In this document: piece after piece, positions 1-11,900 of the stretch | How the letters are laid out: the number at the start of each line of letters is the position of its first letter | Position numbering within the stretch: the first letter of the stretch is position 1 | From: Oryzias latipes | Taxonomy: Eukaryota; Chordata; Actinopteri; Beloniformes; Adrianichthyidae | Direction: 5' to 3' | DNA: 64,000 nt | Assembly: GCF_002234675.1 (NCBI RefSeq) | Contig: NC_019876.2 | Location: 18,049,354 to 18,113,353 of the forward strand | Program-made: the position numbers and the translations under genes | Notes under the pieces: generated by a model | What the model was told of the DNA's origin: nothing | Database searches by the model: none | The model's input: only the letters and a program-made list of their open reading frames with translations

Positions 1-117
1 AAGTATTTTACGATCTTTTACATTCCTAACTCCTCAGTTTTTTATCAGGGCCTGTTTGGATGAACAGAGAGCTGAATCTCTCCCTGGAGATGGGAAATTT
101 TTTTATATCAGTTATGA

Positions 118-194
118 GGGCAATATCCCACGGCACACTTGACCATCTCCCACGGCACACTAGTGTGCCGCGGCACACTGGTTGAAAAACACTG
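118..194 (-). mobile_element. hAT-like transposon terminus (fragment)
   Basis: This stretch repeats the unit cacggcacac and contains a perfect 16-bp palindrome at 154-169. On the minus strand the outer edge reads CAGTGTTTTTCAACC. A CAG-type end followed by tandem GTGTGCCG units is typical of non-autonomous hAT elements of vertebrates (from memory). Only one end is recognisable; the left boundary is uncertain and may lie outside the window. Confidence 0.4.
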
Positions 195-263
195 GTTTAT
201 ATGCTTACAAGTGTAGAGGATTGTGGTCATTGGAAAAAAGCAGAAGCCATTATAAAAAATTAA

Positions 264-838
264 AGTCCCACTCCAAACATCTTTTCATCTATAGTAAAAA
301 TGTTCCCATTGTTTTTTTTTTTTTAATTAATACTATCGCATTTTTAGACAAAATCTAAAATACTGTGTCATTTTCTTAGTCATAGTTTGTGCAGAGCAGC
401 AGTAGTTCACTAGAAACTCACCTCTTTTAGTTGTGGGTGGGACTGTTGACGCCGAGTAAGCCCACCTTTTATTTCCTATTATTCATCTGTTTACACACTC
501 ATCCAGCTAGCTTACAGCCCCTAAACACCAACCTAACATTACAGGTGCAACAAAAACTGAGAGAAATGTTGGAGCTAGCTGGCCGTATAGTTTGATCTAG
601 ATGCCAGCTCAGACGAAGAAAACAAAGACGTTCATGGATCCGTTTGTCTACAAGCGGACGCATCAGAATGGAACGGAGCGGGGAGCTTGTAGCATGCCAA
701 GCTTTTTCAATCTGAAATTTTTTGTCTGCTCCTGATTCACAACAATTTGAAAAAAGAAATGCACCGAAATGCAATTTTAAGCTTAATTTTCTTCATATCC
801 GTCATGACTAAAATGTCACAAAAACATATTAAAAACAT
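264..838 (+). mobile_element. TTAA-flanked AG...CT DNA transposon, family K, decayed copy
   Basis: The copy starts with AGTCCCACTCC just after a TAA-like target and shares long stretches with the copies near 3.8, 11, 14.6, 17.7, 22.6 and 58 kb. It holds the decayed version of the family's coding remnant: the segment around 590-650 can still be read as an [12 protein letters not shown]-like peptide. The right end is eroded, with no clear GGAGTGGGTCT terminus. It lies in or downstream of an acin1 intron. Confidence 0.65.
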
Positions 839-1177
839 CAAATACTCTCTGTTTAAATGGGTTGCAAGGAGTGACAGGACATTAACTTTGGCAACAAGGG
901 CAAGCAGTGATTAATACAAATTTAGATTCTATTTCCCTTTTTGATAATCTCTTTATCTCCCTTTTAAACCCAAATGCAACACTAGATCATAATAAACTGT
1001 CATTTGAAAGCCCATTACAGTGCTAAATCCTATTAAAGATAATGGAGTGTGATCTACTGCCTTCTAAGTATTTTATTTTGAAAACAATTCTAAGTGTGCA
1101 TCCAATCTCAATCTTAAAAAAATCCCACCATCAATGATATAGATTATCTGTGTTTAGGAAAAAAAAACCGTACTAAC

Positions 1178-4100
1178 CTTTTTGGAGGGAAATGTTTCTC
1201 TTTCTTTAAAATTGTTTTTGTCTCCTCATCTCTGTCTTCTTGTTGGTCTCTCTTCTGTAAATAAAAAACAACTGGCATAAAATAAATAAAACATTTAGAC
1301 AATGTGTGCACAACATTGTGTTAGAAAATATTTGACGTGAAACTCTATTGAAGATGGAGTCTTTCAGAATGACTGACACTACAGTTTAACTGACCTTAAA
1401 CTGACTGGGAAGTTTCGTTTTTTCCCAGGAGGGGGACGAGGAGGATGACGAGGAGGAATCAGATTTGGAGTCAGACTCTGAGGAGGACCCAGTGTCTTGT
1501 GCTTCAATCACAACCACTTTGTCTTTAATGGCTTCTTTGTCCTGTTTCTTCTCTCCCCTTTTCTCCTCCTCTGGCAGTTTTCTGTCACTTTCCTTCTTCT
1601 CTTCTTTAGATGATTCTGCCTCTGGTTCTTGTGTTTTCTTGCTTTTGCTGTCGAGCTCCTGTGGTGGTTTCTCTTCCTCTTCCTGTTGGTGTCTTTCTCC
1701 CTTCTGTTTCCCTCCTTGCTTCCTCTTTGTTGGAGACTCCTGCCGTGGGGATTCCCTGGAGTGTGTAGCCTCCTCTGACACGGCAGTGGCTGAGCCAGCC
1801 TCCTCTGTCTCCATCTTTTGCACGAGCAGGGAGAGAGGTCCGGGTCTGCGCTTCGCTGAGGGTTCGGGGCTGCTTGATCGAGAGCTTGAGTCGGAATCCT
1901 GCGTCTGCGCGGCGATATTTGGGAGAGACATGGCCCCCTTGCTGTGTGCAGCTTGAGAATCCTCTCCTTCCTCGTGGTCTGTGTCTGGAGGGCTTTGTTT
2001 GGGAGTGTCAGGTAAGGGGAACAGATTAGGGGGTGGAGACGGGGGAGGAGTCGGGTGGCGCAGCTGCATGGGGCTGTGGTGCACCTGTGGAGGTGGGATG
2101 TGCTGTGGAGGCTGAAGCTTGCGTTTGGATCTTGCAGCCACTAATGGAACACTGGGGGCCATCTGGGCCACTGGAGGAACTACTTTCTTCCCCCTTTGTG
2201 CCCCACTAGGAGAAGGCCCCCAGTCGTCATCATTATCACTCTCATCATCATCATCCTCGTCGTCCTCGTTACCGTCATCATAGACACGATTGCCTGTTGA
2301 AATCCTGGCAGACCGACTGAGGTGGGGATTTGGACGGGCAGATCCAGGCTCGGCTGGTGCAGCGTCCTCCTTCTCCTGGGGTCGACCTGCTCCCTGGCAG
2401 TCAGGCTGTCCCAGGACACGCACTGACAGTGAAGCGACAGCGCGAGAAGGAGAGGGGAGTTCCTTAGGCCCTTGTTGAAAGTTTGCACGGTGCATCCTGC
2501 TCCCTGGAGCCTCGTGGGACCCCTGCTGATGCAAAGCATGACTAAAGCCATGACCTATTTTCAAAGCCTCTTCTTCCGTAGCCTTGGCGGCTAAGCGCTG
2601 GGACAGTATGGTTGGATGCTGGTGGAAACAGAGAATTATTTATTAATATTTTCCTTGAATTTATAGAATAATACTTTTTTTTAATAAGACCTACTCCAAT
2701 CATATTTTGAGCTATTTTAAAAGCATTCCCAGTGGTCTTTTAATTCAGGCAAAATCCAAAATCTCCAGTAGTTTCTGCAAAGTGGCTGTAGCTTATGAGA
2801 AATTCCCCTCTGAGTTGTGAGCACACTGGGCTTTTTTTTCTTTTCTTACAAAAGGAGATAGTGCTGGTACTCAGTCTGAGGTATGGTACTGCTGCTGCTC
2901 GGTGTGTGGTACGTCGACAAAAATGGACATTTTACATGTATAGTTCATGAATTCCAATTTCACCTTATAAAAAAAGATAAAAAGTTTAAGGTCCCAGGTA
3001 AGGTCTATGCTAGCACAAAAAGACATAATTGGCTCCCAAGCTATGGGGTTCCCCATCCCTGCACTAAATCATTGTCTAAACCTCCCATAAAAACAGTAAG
3101 CAAAAAATATTTTATGAACATGGGTTTTACTTTATTGCCATTAGTGACAGAGGTCTCCTTCCTTTTAGAAACAAGTTAAGGATGCTCTGTTTAAATGTTG
3201 CTGTCATCTCTGGTGTGCACTGGCTCCTCTCCAGTCTAGTCAATAGTGCAGACCAGAAATTCGTGATCGCGCGTCGCTACCCAAGATTTAGGTCCGGTCG
3301 CAAGCTCTATGTACAAATGGGATGTTCATCAATTGCGCGCTGACAGTTCAACTGGTTGAACTTATTTACACTGAATCGCAGCAACGGAACACTCTGACCA
3401 ATCGGGGACTTGGATTTAGTGGTGATGTCTGGGTGGCGTCCGCTTCAAAACACAGAAGAACCAGCCACTGTAAACATGATCATGAGGGAGACATTAATTA
3501 TTGCACTGTGTGTCTGGTCAGATTAATATGACATCAGTACAGACATTTATAGAAACAGAGCTGTGAAAACAAAACGTCTTTGCACCGCTGTGCCTTTGCG
3601 TACCGAGCCTCTTTGTATTGCAAGTGCTAACAGAAAGTAAATACACAAAAGAAGAAGAATCTTTTCCCTGTCGCTGCTTGAATGTCAGACGCCTTTTCAA
3701 TGTGAACACAACCGCTGCGTTCATAAAAAACAAACTACACATCAACAATACCAAATTAATGTCGCCGACTTTTAATAGTCGATAAATAATTATTAGACAG
3801 CCCTACCTCTCACACCCCCAACCTAACATTACCGGTGCAACAAAAATGGCGAGCATTATTGGAGCTATCCAGCCGTACAGTTTTGATCCAGATACCAGCT
3901 CAGACGAGGAAAACAAAGACATACATGGATGTATTTGTCTGCCAATGGATTCGTCAAGATGGAGCGAAATAGGAAGCTTACGTCACAACTACGCTCCTTT
4001 TCCAACTGCTTTTTTTTGTCTGCTTCTGATTTACATTGATTTGAACTTTAATAAATACTAAGAAATTCAAATTTAAGCTTGATTTTTTTATAGGTGCCAT

Positions 4101-6926
4101 CTGTCATCAAAAAACTTCCACAAGAACATGTTACAAACAATTTTTATCGGAGTGGGTCTACAAAAACTAGAAATTGAGACACAGCCATGGTCATTATAAA
4201 GCACTAAAATAACAATATTTTCTTGGTATTTTGCCCGTAAAAATATGAAGTAGTTTCTATTGAGTGTAGCAAAGTACATAAAAATTAAACAAATTGGTTA
4301 GCATTAAAGTTTTTCCAATTTATGAGCAAATAGTTTCTTCACTTTTTCAGTAATTCTCACCTTCTCAGAGGCGCAGATGGAACTGTCATTGTCTTCAGAG
4401 TGATCTTCATCCTCCTCTGCTCCACCTGGGCTTTCTGAGAAACAGAAATATGAGTCCATTTTTTTTTTTTCATTTGTAGGTATTTTTCTAGAATGTATTA
4501 TTTTCTGCTTCGCCATTATGATTTTGTTTTTTTGTGAGAGATGTACCATCAGTATCCACTTCCTGCTGAGCCTCTTTTTCCAGTCTTTGACGAAGGAGTT
4601 CCTGCTGTTTGGCCAGATACTGCTTAATGAAGCTGTTCTGGCACATCTCTTCACCAATCTAGAAAGCCGAACAAACAAACAATTGAAAAAATACAAACAA
4701 ATGGCAACAAACAAATTGGTCTATGGAAAGAAAACTATTAATAGATGCGTTATTTTACCTGAGAGTTTGGTTGCAATCCACCGGTTGAAGTGGAGGATTT
4801 CTGGAGATTCTCTAACATGAGAGCCTACATGGATAAGATGGAAACAATTATTTAAAGTTACAGATTTGAAATCAAACAGTTGTTACTGTGATATAACAAC
4901 TGCTGGACTATACAGATTTATTTTTTTCATTTTTCTTTAAAAGAAAATGAATTTTATATTCTGTAGCATCTCCAAAGTTCAATCGGACGCTCCCTAAATT
5001 CCTAAAATAATTCATGAGAAAATGCGTTATTAAAAATGAACAGTTCCAGCTACATTCAGAAGTCCTCAGTGGTTTTGAGGGTTAAGAATACACACTTGCA
5101 AAGATTTAAAACCTTGTTTTCAAACAAGATATTTTACCAGGTTTTCAGTTTCTACATCTTTACAAGCTTTTCTGAAAATCTTTTTTTTGTCTCACTAAGA
5201 GCTAAAAGTTAAAAAATTATTATTAAAATGAGTCAAAATCTTTTTGCCTTATTCTCTTGACTGTAGAAAAAAACTTTATTTAAAACTCCAAAATATCGAA
5301 TTGCTTTAAGAAATGTTTATACACATCTAAATGCATTTTTTAAACAAAATTACCTCATAACATGGAGAAGCCACATTCAATCTTGTTTTTTTTTATAGAT
5401 TTTTAAAAATCCAGATTTATGTTCTTAGAATAAGTGCTAATTTTAGATTTTATGAGGGTTTATTAAAATGTACCAACTTGTACTAAGATCCTGTCCTCAA
5501 TTAGTTCACTTTTTGATCTAAAGAGAGTAAATTTTTATGTAACATACTAGTGTTTTATGTCACTTTAATCTAAGTTGACTAAAGTTTGGTACATAAAAAC
5601 AAAAACAAAATTCAAACCATTTGCTTAGAACAAGCAAACAAAGAACTTGTTGGGCTTTATAAAATTCAATTTTAAGTAAATTTATCTAAAAGCTAGCTTT
5701 AGCTTGTTTTTCCTGTTTTAAAAGCATGTATGGAATTTTTCTACTTCTTAGTGATTTTCTTCTTAAGATTATTGTTCTTTTCTTTTTTTTTTAAGCTTCC
5801 TCTTTATTGCAGTGCACAAAAATCCCAGGCGGCCCTGAAAGCACCGGCAATAAAGCCCACAAAATAAAGAAAAAAGGTTAAGATCGACAGTTTACAGAAT
5901 TTCAATGGGTTGGAGTAAAAAAAAAAGATGGCAAGTGTGCAATAAATAATCCTTCAAATACATTTGCTAACTAATTAACAAATCCTAATAAAATGTATAA
6001 GTAATAGCTTTCATCCTCCAACACACAAATTGAAAGCGAGTTTATTTTAGTGAAGAAAAAAACGGTCAAACAAAATTGTAATTAAAAAATATTTTAAAAA
6101 AGTCCACAAAAGTTCAGGAAACTGCCAAGATAACTATATTTAAAATTATAAAAACATAATAAATAAATACCTCTAATTTTAATATTGTTTACATTTTGTT
6201 TATAATTATTTTTTATGATTAAGAGATCATTCAAGTGTTTTGTTATATTTAATTGCACAAGGGGGCAGTCATGGCTGTTTGTTTCACGAACAGGAACGAC
6301 TGTTTATGTGCAGAAGACATTTGTATTTGTGTGACGACTACAAAAAAAATACATTAGCTTTCGTTTGTAGTTTAGTGGCGCTCGTAAACGCGTGTTTGCA
6401 TGGCAAAAGCGCGCCCCCGCCACGCACAGACACGACGCGCTCGCTGGAACTGTCCTGTACTGTACAGAGTGTGTGCGGCTGGTGGCTTGCTTACTCTCAG
6501 TTTAGGCCTCGGCTTGACAGGTGCACAGTTCAACTGTGTGCAACACGGTGTCCAGCCCGGAGCAGTCACTAATTCGACCCGAACCAGCCGTTTAGGTGGC
6601 TACATGGCATTGTCAATGACACTTAATCGTTGCTTACGTCAAATAGCGCGTGCATAGCAATTTTTGTATTCCCGCTTCGGAACACAAACACCGTTACGGC
6701 CTCTAACGTTAACCCCCCCTTCCCGTCTCTCGCCTCTTTCTGAACTTAGACAGACTCGACATGGTCGTCCGGAAGCCGAGCAAAAACTTACCCCTTTGAG
6801 TCGCTTAATTAGCGTGTTTTTCTGTCCGCTTTTAGGCAGGTTTCTCTGCTCCAAAGCGGCTTTCAAATCCGCAACTCGAAGCGAGTGTAGAGGCTTCCCA
6901 TCAAGCGTAATATCCTCGTCCGCCAT
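1178..6926 (-). CDS. acin1: Acinus, apoptotic chromatin condensation inducer 1 (5' part)
   Basis: Acinus is a nuclear SAP-domain protein linked to the exon junction complex and ASAP complex, acting in splicing and in apoptotic chromatin condensation. Six coding exons on the minus strand join in frame: 6792-6926, 4759-4824, 4547-4658, 4361-4434, 1395-2618, 1178-1254. The first encodes [20 protein letters not shown] followed by the rest of a SAP fold (LKAALEQR...LPKSGQK...LIKRLKG). Exons 2-3 carry ALMLENLQK and [20 protein letters not shown], both close to vertebrate ACIN1. The 408-codon exon is low complexity: acidic runs, proline-rich stretches and a Ser-rich end. The RNA-recognition motif and the C-terminal RSB motif known in the family are not here and should lie beyond position 1. 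The start is the first ATG, followed at once by the conserved SAP core. A GC-rich stretch around 6400-7000 probably holds the promoter. The 4825-6791 intron is AT-rich; I see nothing definite in it. Confidence 0.9.
2697..4161 (+). mobile_element. Family K transposon copy, apparently split by a later insertion
   Basis: The left part (2697 to about 2840) starts AGACCTACTCC and matches the left end of other copies. The right part (about 3808-4161) carries the best-kept coding remnant in the window, starting at the ATG at 3846: [18 protein letters not shown]. It ends in GGAGTGGGTCT near 4161. Roughly 0.95 kb of unrelated sequence lies between. The simplest reading is one element of about 500 bp interrupted by something else. 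It sits in the acin1 intron between coding exons 4 and 5 and overlaps no coding exon. Confidence 0.6.
2845..3807. repeat. Unclassified segment inside a family K copy, possibly hAT-like
   Basis: This sequence separates the two halves of the flanking K copy. Its right edge reads ataattattagacagccct, which on the minus strand gives an AGGGCTGTC-type start seen in some hAT elements (from memory). I could not pair it with a matching left terminus, so the class is tentative. Open frames inside show no recognisable domain. Confidence 0.3.
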
Positions 6927-7073
6927 TTTACTCCCTCCGCTTGTCTAAACTCCAACAAGCGTCGCTACGGCTGCCGCTAGGCGTCACATCTCGGCCTTTT
7001 TCGGAAACACTCGGCGGTAACCGAATGAACGTCAAATATCGTTTCGTTACAAACTACAGACACATACAATATT

Positions 7074-8912
7074 TTTATTTTTTATTCTTTACATAAAACT
7101 AGGGTACAAAGACTTTTAACACTGATTCAAAAAATCTCCACCAAGATCAATTTAAATAAAAAATATGAATAGATTAAACAAGAGTGTTGTTTGATGACAG
7201 ACTGAATACAACATAAAAATGAGACCATGATAATGAATTTTTGCATAAAAAAACACTTTTGCATACTTCCACATATGTATTTGTGCATTCTAAATGGGAA
7301 TACAAGACAAAACAACATTAAATGTAGTGTTTGAATAAAACAAAGTTTCAGTTTTCTATTACTCCAATAGTAAAGTTCTGGAATTTATTGATGTCATAAA
7401 CCTAAAAGTGAAATGCACAAAAGAAAAACAGAAAAAAAACCTTGATGTAAAATACACATATACATTTTTTTTAATCATTGCAAATCACCCTATAAAATCT
7501 CCCCTTTGAAAGATCATCTCAAACTTAAAGCCATGCAAATTAAAGCAATAAAAACAAATGTTTGCACCAATAAATAGAAATAAAAGTATTCTTGTCAATC
7601 ATGTGCTCTCACAGTAAACGAAGTGTTACTCCCAACGCCCACTAGGTGGCTCTGGAGCACGTAATTTGCTAAGGCAGGGGAATAATGGAATTCCAAAAGA
7701 CTTATATTGATATATTGAAAAAATATAATAGATCTCAGGATAAGAAAGTGAGCAGTTTGGTAAAGTAAAGCAACTTTTGGAAAAAGAGACACAAGCTTAC
7801 GGTTTAGTATGACTGCAGCAAACATCCAAAGTTCAGTGTAACCATGTTCTTAAATGGAGAATGCACTCTCTGCTTCAGTTCAAACGTGCCTCATTCTGTA
7901 GTTTTATAAGAGTGGGGTGACATAACTGAGTTGATTAAGACAAAAATATGAAACCTAGAGGTTTATGATAATGACCACCATCTTTAATAAGGATAACAAA
8001 TGATGCATGTAGTGCTTGGATGTCGTTTGTGTTCCAGTAGCAGAGTTTGTGGCTTTAAAGGGTCAAAGTAGACCTGAAAAAGTGTAACTGACAAAATCTT
8101 TATGGGAAACGACAGGAAAATAAAAAGAAGGGGAAAAAAATCACGAAAAACCAAGAGTTAATGATGCATGTCAGTTAGACGTGTGGTGGCAGGTGAACTG
8201 GGTCAACAGGTTTCTCGTGGAGGAAAGCGTAAGAATTTTCTCACCCTCTCCCTCGACTCTTTCGGTTTGGGAGTTTCATCATCTCCCTCAATAGACGAAG
8301 AGAGCTGCAGCAACACGATGATCAATATTAGCTCTATAGAGTTTAAAAGCAACGTAAATGTAATTGGAGAAAAGGGGAAGTTCGGGAACGTTCCTATAGC
8401 ACTTCACTTCTAACTTAATGCATTGGGGGAAAAAAGCACAAAACTCTCAAAATGCTGCTTAATGTTAACAACAAAAGGCCATGTTTGTGTTTTATTAGAA
8501 AAAGCAGCAAGGATTTTTGGATTTGGAAAAAGGGAGTTTAAGGAAAAGAGAAAGGAAGTATATTGATAACCAGTGAAGGAGTAAAAGGAAAAGTAGCTAG
8601 CATTTTTGAAAGCAAACTTCCCAGAAAATGCTCTCCTCCAAGACTGATATTTCCAGCCACAAAGGGGTTTCAAGTAGGTTAACGCTTAGAAGAGTTCCTG
8701 GTATCAAAGCGCAACTTCCATTCTGGAAACAAAAGCAAACTCCTGACAGACAAAAAACCCAGATTAGTACCAGCATCGACGTGGCAAAACACTTCTTGCA
8801 GGACTCTGTTTTGATTCCAGTCAAACACCATGAAGACTGACGGGCAAAAAAGGCATTTGAACGGGAGAAAATGTAGGAGTAAGAGTTGAACAGTTTACGC
8901 AGATGTGAAATA
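7074..8912 (-). other. efs: Probable efs 3' untranslated region with poly(A) signals
   Basis: The stretch follows the efs stop codon on the minus strand and shows no coding features of its own. Candidate AATAAA signals on the minus strand (TTTATT on the plus strand) lie at 7081-7086 and 7074-7079, about 150 bp before the acin1 start codon. The efs transcript would then end just upstream of the acin1 promoter. The UTR extent is inferred. Confidence 0.5.
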
Positions 8913-11900
8913 TCAGGAGGATATTTCTGTCAACCGCTGAAGCAGGGTGGAGAACCCGGCTGCTTGCTGGGAGAGCTCGGCCACGCGGTCCACCATCTCC
9001 TGGCTTGCAGATACCGACGGGTAGTTTTGAGCAGCTCCTTTTGTCGCCACAACAACGGCTTTCAAAGCCTGGCAGAGGTGCCCACCTGATGTGGTGATCT
9101 AAATTGGATAAAGGAAATTTTAGCTTGAACATGATAAGATCAACTGGTTACAAAGGGGGATAAACTAGATGAATGCTCACCTTGGCTCGGAGGTCGGCAG
9201 ATGTGAGGAGTCGGGATAGCGTGTCTCCGATGAACACCAGTTTGTGAGCAGTTACGATGAGGCTCTTCCCCCTAGCAACAAAGATGCGAGGTGGCTGGTT
9301 CGTCTTCACGCTGGTAAAGAGCACATCGATGGCATCTGCCAGGCAGGAGAGATGTGCGTAACTTTGAGCGGAGTAGAAGGACAAGATCTCAGAGTCCTCC
9401 AGCGAGAGGGATACTGGCAGAGGAGGGGATGGGGTGACCTGTAAAAAGACAAGTTTTTTTGTTTTACTGTTATTGTTTGTTTTTTTTTTATTAGGAAAAG
9501 GCTGCTTATTTCTTGTAATGCAAAATTATAAAACCAAAACATACAAGAAATTTCCACGTTTAAGGAAATAATTTGAAGATCTAATCAAAGACTTAAATTC
9601 AGACATTCCAGACTGTTCCAGCTTGTGCAGCACCGATACAGAAACATTGAGCTGTTCTAGCTTTCTTATACAGACCAGACCAAAAGTTTGGACACACCTT
9701 CTCATTCAGTTTTCTTTATTTTCATGACTATGAAAATTGTAGATTCACACTGAAGGCATCAAAACTTTGAATTAACACATGTGGAATTATATACATAACA
9801 AAAAAAGTGTGAAACAACTGGAATATGTCATATTGTAGGTTCTTCATAGTAGCCACCTTTTGCTTTGATTACTGCTTTCCACACTCTTCCAACTTCCAAC
9901 CACAGTTTCTTTTTGCGAGGCAGAAAAGGTGAACATATGGACTCTACATGCCTGGTTCCCACCAAGAAGCATGGAGGAGGAGGTGTGATGGTGTGGGGGT
10001 GCTTTGCTGGTGACACCGTTGGGGATTTATTCCAAATTGAAGGCATAGTGAACCAGCATGGCTACCACAGCTTCTTGCAGCGGCATGCTATTCCATCCGG
10101 TTTGCGTTTAGTTGGACCATCATTTGTTTTTCAACAGGACAATGACCCCAAACACACCTCCAGGCTTTGTAAGGACTATTTGACCAAGGAGAGTGATGGG
10201 TTACTGCGCCAGATGACCTGGCCTCAACAGTCACCGTACCTGAACCCAGTCGAGATGGTTTGGGTTGAGCTGGACCACAGAGTGAAGGCAAAAGGGCCAA
10301 CAAGTGCTAAGCATTCTGGGAACTCCTTCAAGACTGTTGGAAGACCATTTCAGGTGACTACGTCTTGAAGCTCTTTAAGAGAATGCCAAGAGTGTGCAAA
10401 GCAGTAATCAAAGCAAAAGGTGGCTACTTTGAAGAACCTAAATTATGACATATTCCAGTTGTTTCCCACTTTTTTGTTATGTATATAATTCCACATGTGT
10501 TAATTCACAGTTTTGATGCCTTCAGTGTGAATTTATAATTTTCAGTCATGAAAATAAAGAAAACTCTTTGAATGAGAAGATGTGTCCAAACTTTTGGTCT
10601 GTACTGTATATTACAATGTGCTCTTTATAAATAATTTTATCTATGAACTCTTAATTTTCTGTTTAAAAGTGTACCTTTTGGATTACTTCCAGGAAAAAAG
10701 TCAAAGAGATGGAGAATGTTGAATAAATAGCCTAATTTCTTTTCTATTCTTCAACCAGCTTTCTGTCATGTGCACACAATTAGACACGTTGTCTGGGTAA
10801 CCAGTCGGTAATAAACAATTTATGAGTTCTGGGCTTTAAAACACAACATCAAATTTCATTTAAGTGAAAACCTGAATAATGTGTTTTTCAAAGAGGCCGA
10901 GAGAAATTAAGGCCCATTCAATCCAAATTTTTAGAGAATTTAGTGCTTTAAAGACTCACTCCAATAAAAATCGTGTTTTTGGTGGTTTTCTTATAGCATT
11001 TTTCTCATGGTGGAGGACATGTGTTAAAACTGCATTTCTGAGTATATCTTTATTCGAATCAAGTTGAATCAGGAGCAGAAAAAAGATGTTTGAAAAAGCT
11101 CTCGTTTGTGACGCAGCGAGTGAAATGGGCGGGCCTAAGTCTCACTTCTCTGCTCCTTTCTGATGCATCCACTTGCAGAAAAATAAGTACAGGCAAATAA
11201 CGTCTTTGGTTTCCATGTCTGAGCTGGCATAATGCCCGCTATTTGTGTTGCACAGCTAATGTTATCTTGGGATTTTAAGGGGCAATTATCTGACAAAGAG
11301 AGAGTGTAAACAAACGGATGATTTAATTTTCATAGTACCGTAGGTATTCCTAATTTAAATATTGAAAGTTCCTCTCTTGATCCATTTAAATCACTTATGT
11401 GAAAACTGTTTATTTTAACCAAACAAAAATTATTTTAGACAAATAAATGGATTATTAGTCAAATGAATCCAATTGCAAACTTAAATATCATAAATGTACT
11501 CAGTATTTTTTCCATCTTTGCGCACTGGTGATGTAATTTGTGATGTACAATATGTGCTAGCTTGGTCACAAGCTCCCTCCTCCAAGCTCTCAGTAACAGG
11601 GAGGGGAATTAGAGGTGAATTTCCAAAGAAATACTGACACTTTGCAAATACTGTGCTAGAAAGCGACACAGGTTTTTTTTTTTTTCATTTTGGCTAAGAA
11701 CGGCATAATCATTATTTAAAAGAAGACAGGGGACGCTTTTAAAATAAATCAAAAGATGATTGGAGTGGGGCTTTAACAGTTTCATTTTTTCCTCTGAAAC
11801 GGGACCACAACAACTGGCTCCATAAACAATCATAAAGAAGATAAATAGCTTTGCTTCTTAAAAAATTGCAACTACTAAAGGATGACTACATTAAATCTTT

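Noticed and set aside
1465-1956. Open frame of 163 codons on the plus strand opposite acin1
   Set aside because: It is the antisense shadow of the Ser/Glu-rich acin1 exon; its Ser/Leu/Phe-rich content follows from the complementary codons.
3846-4061. 71-codon frame starting [13 protein letters not shown] as a possible small gene
   Set aside because: The same sequence recurs in decayed form in several TTAA-flanked copies, so it is a transposon-borne remnant and not an independent gene.
6240-6657. Overlapping frames in the GC-rich acin1 upstream region
   Set aside because: Frames in GC-rich promoter DNA are common; no similarity to anything recognised, and the acin1 promoter explains the composition.
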